Source: Saprospiraceae bacterium (lineage in GTDB: Bacteria; Bacteroidota; Bacteroidia; Chitinophagales; Saprospiraceae). Taken from it: a stretch of 9,573 bases of DNA. This document shows positions 6,568 to 9,573 of this stretch, one piece after another. The position numbers were made by a program, and so were the translations under genes. Position 1 is the first letter of the stretch. Each line of letters begins with the position of its first letter. The notes under the pieces were generated by a model. The model did no database searches, was not told the origin of the DNA, and saw only the letters and a program-made list of their open reading frames with translations. Location of the stretch: positions 1 to 9,573 of the forward strand of contig JACMMM010000778.1 of assembly GCA_014379065.1 (NCBI GenBank), in the 5' to 3' direction.

Positions 6568-8820
6568 CTATCTTTTTACCCTCATACGAAAATCCAAAGT
6601 GGCAAAACCGCCTGCGTCGAAGTGCTCAATCCGAATGTTGTGATTGCCCCCGAGTTTCACCGTGATCTCGTCGGTTTCGGGTTCATGAACGTCCCAGTTT
6701 TCAATCAAAAGTTTGTTGTCCACATAGAGCCGGACGCCGTCATCAGAAGTCAGTTCGATGATGTATTCGCCTGGAGCAATACTGAAGTTTGTGGTAGAGA
6801 GGGTTGCAAATTTGTCCTCCTGAACACCTTCAGCGGGACTGCCCCACCATGCAAAAGCGAGTTCGCTTACCTTTTTTTTGACCACGGGGATGCCCTTAGT
6901 GATAGTCTGACTTGAAATGAGACTATCACTTTCATTTGCATTGAAAAACTGAATATCCCATTCTAATTTCTTTTCAAAGCGCTGAAAATCAAACTTGTAA
7001 GATTTCCCAGTTGGCACTACCTCTCCAAAAACGGTCTTAATCACCGTCGGACTGCTGTACTCAAATTCGATATAAACAACGTCACTTGAAGGATCGCGCT
7101 CCACGGTAAGTGCCGCAGGAACCGTTCCTCTTTTTGCACTGATGCTTTTCACACCTTCCATTTGGGCGATTTTCCAGTTGCCCGATGGCCCGATAAGCAC
7201 AAGTGAGTAAAGATTGCCGGCTAAAGTGTCAAGCGTAGCAATAGGTCGGCGAAAATCAAATGGGCCCCACTCGTCCATGAGAATAAACTTGCGGCCACGG
7301 GGAAAACCTTTTGGTAGCACAGCCAGCATCCCGTCGGGAAGGCTGTCTGGTTCTTTGAGTTCGCGGAGCGGAATATCGAGCGCAGCGTATGGATTGTCGG
7401 GGCTTTTGCCGGGATGTGAGAAGTTGAGATTTTTAGAAGGTGCTAATTCTGGATTGGCCCAAACGTCAGCGATTTTGGCCTCCGTGCTGTAAATATCGTT
7501 GCGGATAAATTTCAGGTTTTCGTTGGGTTTGGGGGTTTCCAAAAGTTTTTCGAAGCCTAAAAAAAGGTTTTCGCCGTTGACCGAAATATTTTTTGAATTG
7601 CTGATTTTCAGGGGTTTGCGTGTATTCAAAAAAATGTTACGGTCAAGTATGGCGTCACGGCTGCGGGTATCGCGCTTTTGGGCGTAGCCCCAATCGGAGG
7701 GTTGGGTCTCACGCGCCCAAAGTTGGATGCCCGTGCTGTCAAACTGAAAAGCATTTCGTTGGATCGTGTCGTTTTGCCCGTGTTCGATGGCGATGCCTGT
7801 CTTGCAACCAGCGATGAAATTCCCCGTGATGCTGCTCTCGTAGCTATAGCCGCCCCAGATGCCGTAAGTGCAATCTATGATCTTGTTGCCCTGGATTCGA
7901 TTGCGCGAAAAAGTGACCTCTACGCCATTTGTAGGGGCGTAGCTAAAGTCATTGCCGAAAATGAGGTTGTCGTTGCAGCCGCCCTCACCAGTGTCCATCG
8001 TCGTTTGTCCCGCCCAAAGGAAAAGCCCGTCACCACAGTGCGTGACGGAGCTGTAGGCGATGGTGTTTTGGCTGCTCTGCTCATACAAGAGGATACCTGC
8101 CGAATCCTGTCCGCGTTGGTAAAATCCGTGCGAATAGCCACGCACGTTCCAATCCAAACGATTGTGCATCAGACGGTTGCGACTGCTTCGGTACAACCCG
8201 ATGCCAAGACCCGAATTGAAGGTGAAGAAATTGTTGTACACCAGTCCGTCATTGCAGCCCGTCATCAAAAGGGCATTTTGGCAACCAGTAATACGGCAGC
8301 CTTTCACCATGGCGCGGAGGCAGTTTTTGAGGTAGATACCTGCACCATAGCGCATCCATTCGTCCTGCTCGTTGTGATGGTAACTGAGCCAATCGGAGAA
8401 ATCCTCCCGCTCGCGTATGGAGCGCAGGCGGGGACGATAATTGTAAGAGAAATCGCAGTTTTCGAGTGTCAAGCCTTCCACACCTTCGGCGAACAGGGCA
8501 ATTTTGTAGCCCCTTGCTCGAGCGTTTTTCAGGATGATATTTTTGCCTATTACTACGATGGCCCTGCCGGAAAACAGGTTTGGCAAAACACCCTCTGCTG
8601 CCCCGCGCATTTCCGCATTTTGGAAATCAATGACCAGATTTTCGCCGGAGATGGTAATGCAAGCCTCTTTTTCAGCGCTTGAGGCAATGGCATAGTTGCC
8701 TGTTGTGACTTTACAAGATTCGTTGATTATCAGGCCCTTGGAAAGGCTGATTTCTGTTGTTTGAGCAAAAAGAAAGAAGGGGAGGAAGATTGGGATGAGG
8801 GTGGTCCACAGACTTTTCAT
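6568..8820 (-). CDS. Secreted right-handed beta-helix protein with C-terminal PA14-like domain, 750 aa
   Basis: Residues 1-20 form a signal peptide (MKSLW, a Phe/Leu/Ile-rich core, cut after FAQ). Residues about 55-420 carry irregular parallel beta-helix repeats of roughly 22-25 residues with the usual N-x-(I/L/F) turns, for example NLIFGNDF, NRIQGNKII, SSITGNFIAGC and DTIQRNAFQF. This matches the pectate-lyase/NosD-like superfamily, which binds or cleaves polysaccharides. No catalytic residues can be assigned from sequence alone. Residues about 480-620 form a second region containing LMDEWGPFDF (514-523). Residues about 655-750 resemble a PA14 domain: TSDDGVRLYVDNKLLIENW (691-709), then a strand ending HFDAGGFATLDF. 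No T9SS tail is visible, so a periplasmic or other surface route is likely. The gene lies upstream of the subtilase on the same strand, 169 bases away. An alternative role is structural or adhesive. Confidence 0.88.
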   Translation of the reverse strand: MKSLWTTLIPIFLPFFLFAQTTEISLSKGLIINESCKVTTGNYAIASSAEKEACITISGENLVIDFQNAEMRGAAEGVLPNLFSGRAIVVIGKNIILKNARARGYKIALFAEGVEGLTLENCDFSYNYRPRLRSIREREDFSDWLSYHHNEQDEWMRYGAGIYLKNCLRAMVKGCRITGCQNALLMTGCNDGLVYNNFFTFNSGLGIGLYRSSRNRLMHNRLDWNVRGYSHGFYQRGQDSAGILLYEQSSQNTIAYSSVTHCGDGLFLWAGQTTMDTGEGGCNDNLIFGNDFSYAPTNGVEVTFSRNRIQGNKIIDCTYGIWGGYSYESSITGNFIAGCKTGIAIEHGQNDTIQRNAFQFDSTGIQLWARETQPSDWGYAQKRDTRSRDAILDRNIFLNTRKPLKISNSKNISVNGENLFLGFEKLLETPKPNENLKFIRNDIYSTEAKIADVWANPELAPSKNLNFSHPGKSPDNPYAALDIPLRELKEPDSLPDGMLAVLPKGFPRGRKFILMDEWGPFDFRRPIATLDTLAGNLYSLVLIGPSGNWKIAQMEGVKSISAKRGTVPAALTVERDPSSDVVYIEFEYSSPTVIKTVFGEVVPTGKSYKFDFQRFEKKLEWDIQFFNANESDSLISSQTITKGIPVVKKKVSELAFAWWGSPAEGVQEDKFATLSTTNFSIAPGEYIIELTSDDGVRLYVDNKLLIENWDVHEPETDEITVKLGGNHNIRIEHFDAGGFATLDFRMRVKR

Positions 8821-8837
8821 TTTCGTATTTTTGGGGG

Positions 8838-8845
8838 TAAAAGTA
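8838..8845 (-). promoter_or_regulatory. Probable -7 box of the beta-helix gene
   Basis: On the minus strand positions 8845-8838 read TACTTTTA, one base off TAnnTTTG. It lies 18 bases above the ATG at 8820, close to the distance seen at the subtilase gene. No good TTTG is present at 19 bases; the nearest candidate, TTTA at 8871-8868, gives a 22-base spacer. Confidence 0.35.
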
Positions 8846-8918
8846 CGGCGACAAAATGCAGGTGATTTAAACCTCTTTTTCTTTGCTGTATCAAAGGCCT
8901 TAACAGCCAGTTATTTTG

Positions 8919-8984
8919 GCCACTAATTTACACTAATGCTGATCCAAATTGTAGTGATTCGTGAAAATTTGTGCAATTAGTGGC
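8919..8984. repeat. Intergenic palindromic repeat with CACTAAT units
   Basis: GCCACTAATT (8919-8928) and AATTAGTGGC (8975-8984) are perfect 10-base inverted arms. Inside, CACTAAT (8931-8937) and ATTCGTG (8957-8963) form a second, one-mismatch inverted pair, so the unit can fold as a nested hairpin. It resembles the CACTAAT/CACGAAT palindromes scattered between genes in many bacterial genomes, recalled from general knowledge. It sits between the divergent beta-helix and DUF2541-like genes and reaches the upstream part of the latter's promoter region. Confidence 0.65.
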
Positions 8985-8997
8985 TGCCTTAAACAGA

Positions 8998-9005
8998 TAC
9001 TTTTC
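8998..9005 (+). promoter_or_regulatory. Probable -7 box of the DUF2541-like gene
   Basis: Positions 8998-9005 read TACTTTTC, one base off TAnnTTTG. It lies 31 bases above the ATG at 9037, giving a leader of about 25 bases. The only TTTG upstream (8968-8971) is 26 bases away, too far for the usual spacing, so the -33 element is uncertain. Confidence 0.35.
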
Positions 9006-9036
9006 TTCACTCATTTTTTCAACTGATTTTAGAAAT

Positions 9037-9429
9037 ATGAAAATCAAACTATTCTTCGCGTCAATGGTGGCATTGGTCGCCATGTCATTTACCAGCCTGG
9101 AAAACCGTCCCTGGGAACTGCTGGGCGCACGCAAAATCAATTACGGACTTGACCGCGATGAAATCGTTGTCACCCGAGCCGAAGGTGTTTTTACTGCCGT
9201 ACAACTTCGCATTAAGCGCAGCCCGATCAATATGCACAAAATGTCCATCCACTATGGCAATGGTGAGGTGGATGAAAAGGACCTCCGCGAAAACTTCCGT
9301 GCCGGGAGTACAAGCCGAATCATTGATTTGCCAGGCAATAAGCGCGTGATCAGGAAAGTGGTGTTGTGGTATGACACCAAAAACCTTGCAAACGGCAAGG
9401 GAGTTGTTGAGCTTTGGGGCAGGCACTAA
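9037..9429 (+). CDS. Small exported DUF2541-like protein, 130 aa
   Basis: The ATG at 9037 gives a clean signal peptide: MKIK, then a hydrophobic stretch to about residue 18, with a likely cut near FTSLEN. The mature part of about 110 residues is rich in beta strands: WELLGARKINYGLDRDEI (26-43), FTAVQLRIK (52-60), a DLPGNKRVIRKVVLWYD stretch (97-113) and a C-terminal VELWGRH (124-130). This pattern fits a conserved Bacteroidota family that, from memory, is annotated as DUF2541 (related to E. coli YaaI); the role is unknown. A longer in-frame reading from GTG at 8971 was not used, because its extra residues overlap the palindromic repeat and the -7 box and would bury the signal peptide. No partner gene is adjacent; the next feature is the inverted repeat at 9436. 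Confidence 0.8.
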   Translation: MKIKLFFASMVALVAMSFTSLENRPWELLGARKINYGLDRDEIVVTRAEGVFTAVQLRIKRSPINMHKMSIHYGNGEVDEKDLRENFRAGSTSRIIDLPGNKRVIRKVVLWYDTKNLANGKGVVELWGRH

Positions 9430-9435
9430 GAGCCC

Positions 9436-9558
9436 TTGTCATGTCGTAGCGAAGCGAAGACAACTACACAACCCTTGCAATTTCGGATTTCATTGTTTTC
9501 GGTTGATTTAGAGGAAAGGATATTGTGTGCTTGTCTTCGCTTCGTTACGACATGACAA
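9436..9558. repeat. Long near-perfect inverted repeat downstream of the DUF2541-like gene
   Basis: Arms 9436-9471 and 9523-9558 are each 36 bases. As RNA from the plus strand they give 33 Watson-Crick pairs, two G-U wobbles (9449/9545 and 9465/9529) and one C-C mismatch (9464/9530), around a 51-base spacer. The outer 28 bases of each arm differ by a single base, and that change keeps a G-U pair. No run of T follows the right arm, so it is not a standard intrinsic terminator. It carries no gene of its own. It starts 6 bases after the DUF2541-like stop codon. A short non-autonomous element or REP-like dispersed repeat is the best guess. Confidence 0.8.
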
Positions 9559-9573
9559 ATCAGGCGCAAAACA

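Noticed and set aside
7678..8682. 334-codon open frame on the plus strand
   Set aside because: It is antisense to the beta-helix repeats, which clearly encode the real protein. The Ala/Val-rich product looks like a by-product of the repeat codon pattern.
8971..9036. GTG start at 8971 for the DUF2541-like gene
   Set aside because: The extension overlaps the palindromic repeat and the -7 box and would displace the signal peptide from the N-terminus.
9436..9558. CRISPR array or insertion-sequence end
   Set aside because: There are only two inverted copies, no direct repeats with spacers, and no transposase in the window, so only a dispersed inverted repeat is claimed.

Overview
The window looks like chromosomal DNA from a member of the Bacteroidota, most likely a Saprospiria-type environmental bacterium. 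The phylum call rests on three things: a type IX secretion (T9SS) C-terminal sorting domain on a subtilase, repeated -7 promoter boxes of the Bacteroidota form TAnnTTTG (mostly TACTTTTG or one base off), and no clear Shine-Dalgarno sequences. The class-level guess is inference from the protein families and intergenic repeats.

Layout, left to right. Positions 46-76 hold a leftward promoter for a gene beyond the left edge. A small retropepsin-like aspartic protease lies on the minus strand (98-520) with a near-consensus promoter (555-585). After a 281-base divergent intergenic region comes a 1244-residue plus-strand gene (802-4536). It encodes an exported modular protein: an uncharacterised N-terminal beta-rich domain, a c-type cytochrome, a PA14 domain, a glucose/sorbosone-dehydrogenase-like beta-propeller, an Ig-like segment and a C-terminal DUF1080 (3-keto-disaccharide hydrolase) domain. 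It ends at a strong hairpin terminator (4554-4590). Converging on it from the minus strand is a bacillopeptidase F-like subtilase with a T9SS sorting domain (4599-6398). Upstream of that on the same strand is a secreted right-handed beta-helix protein with a C-terminal PA14-like domain (6568-8820). A divergent region with a palindromic repeat separates it from a small exported DUF2541-like protein (9037-9429). The right edge carries a long, nearly perfect inverted repeat (9436-9558).

All four large or medium exported proteins act outside the cytoplasm. The 1244-residue protein and the beta-helix protein share PA14 modules and suggest work on glycans. The most interesting idea is that the 1244-residue protein joins a redox module (heme c plus dehydrogenase-like propeller) to a module whose characterised relatives cleave 3-keto-glycosides. 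If so, one polypeptide could oxidise a sugar and then break the glycosidic bond. There is no sign of one operon covering the window: gene directions alternate and most genes show their own promoter-like box. No rRNA, tRNA, CRISPR array or intact insertion sequence was seen.
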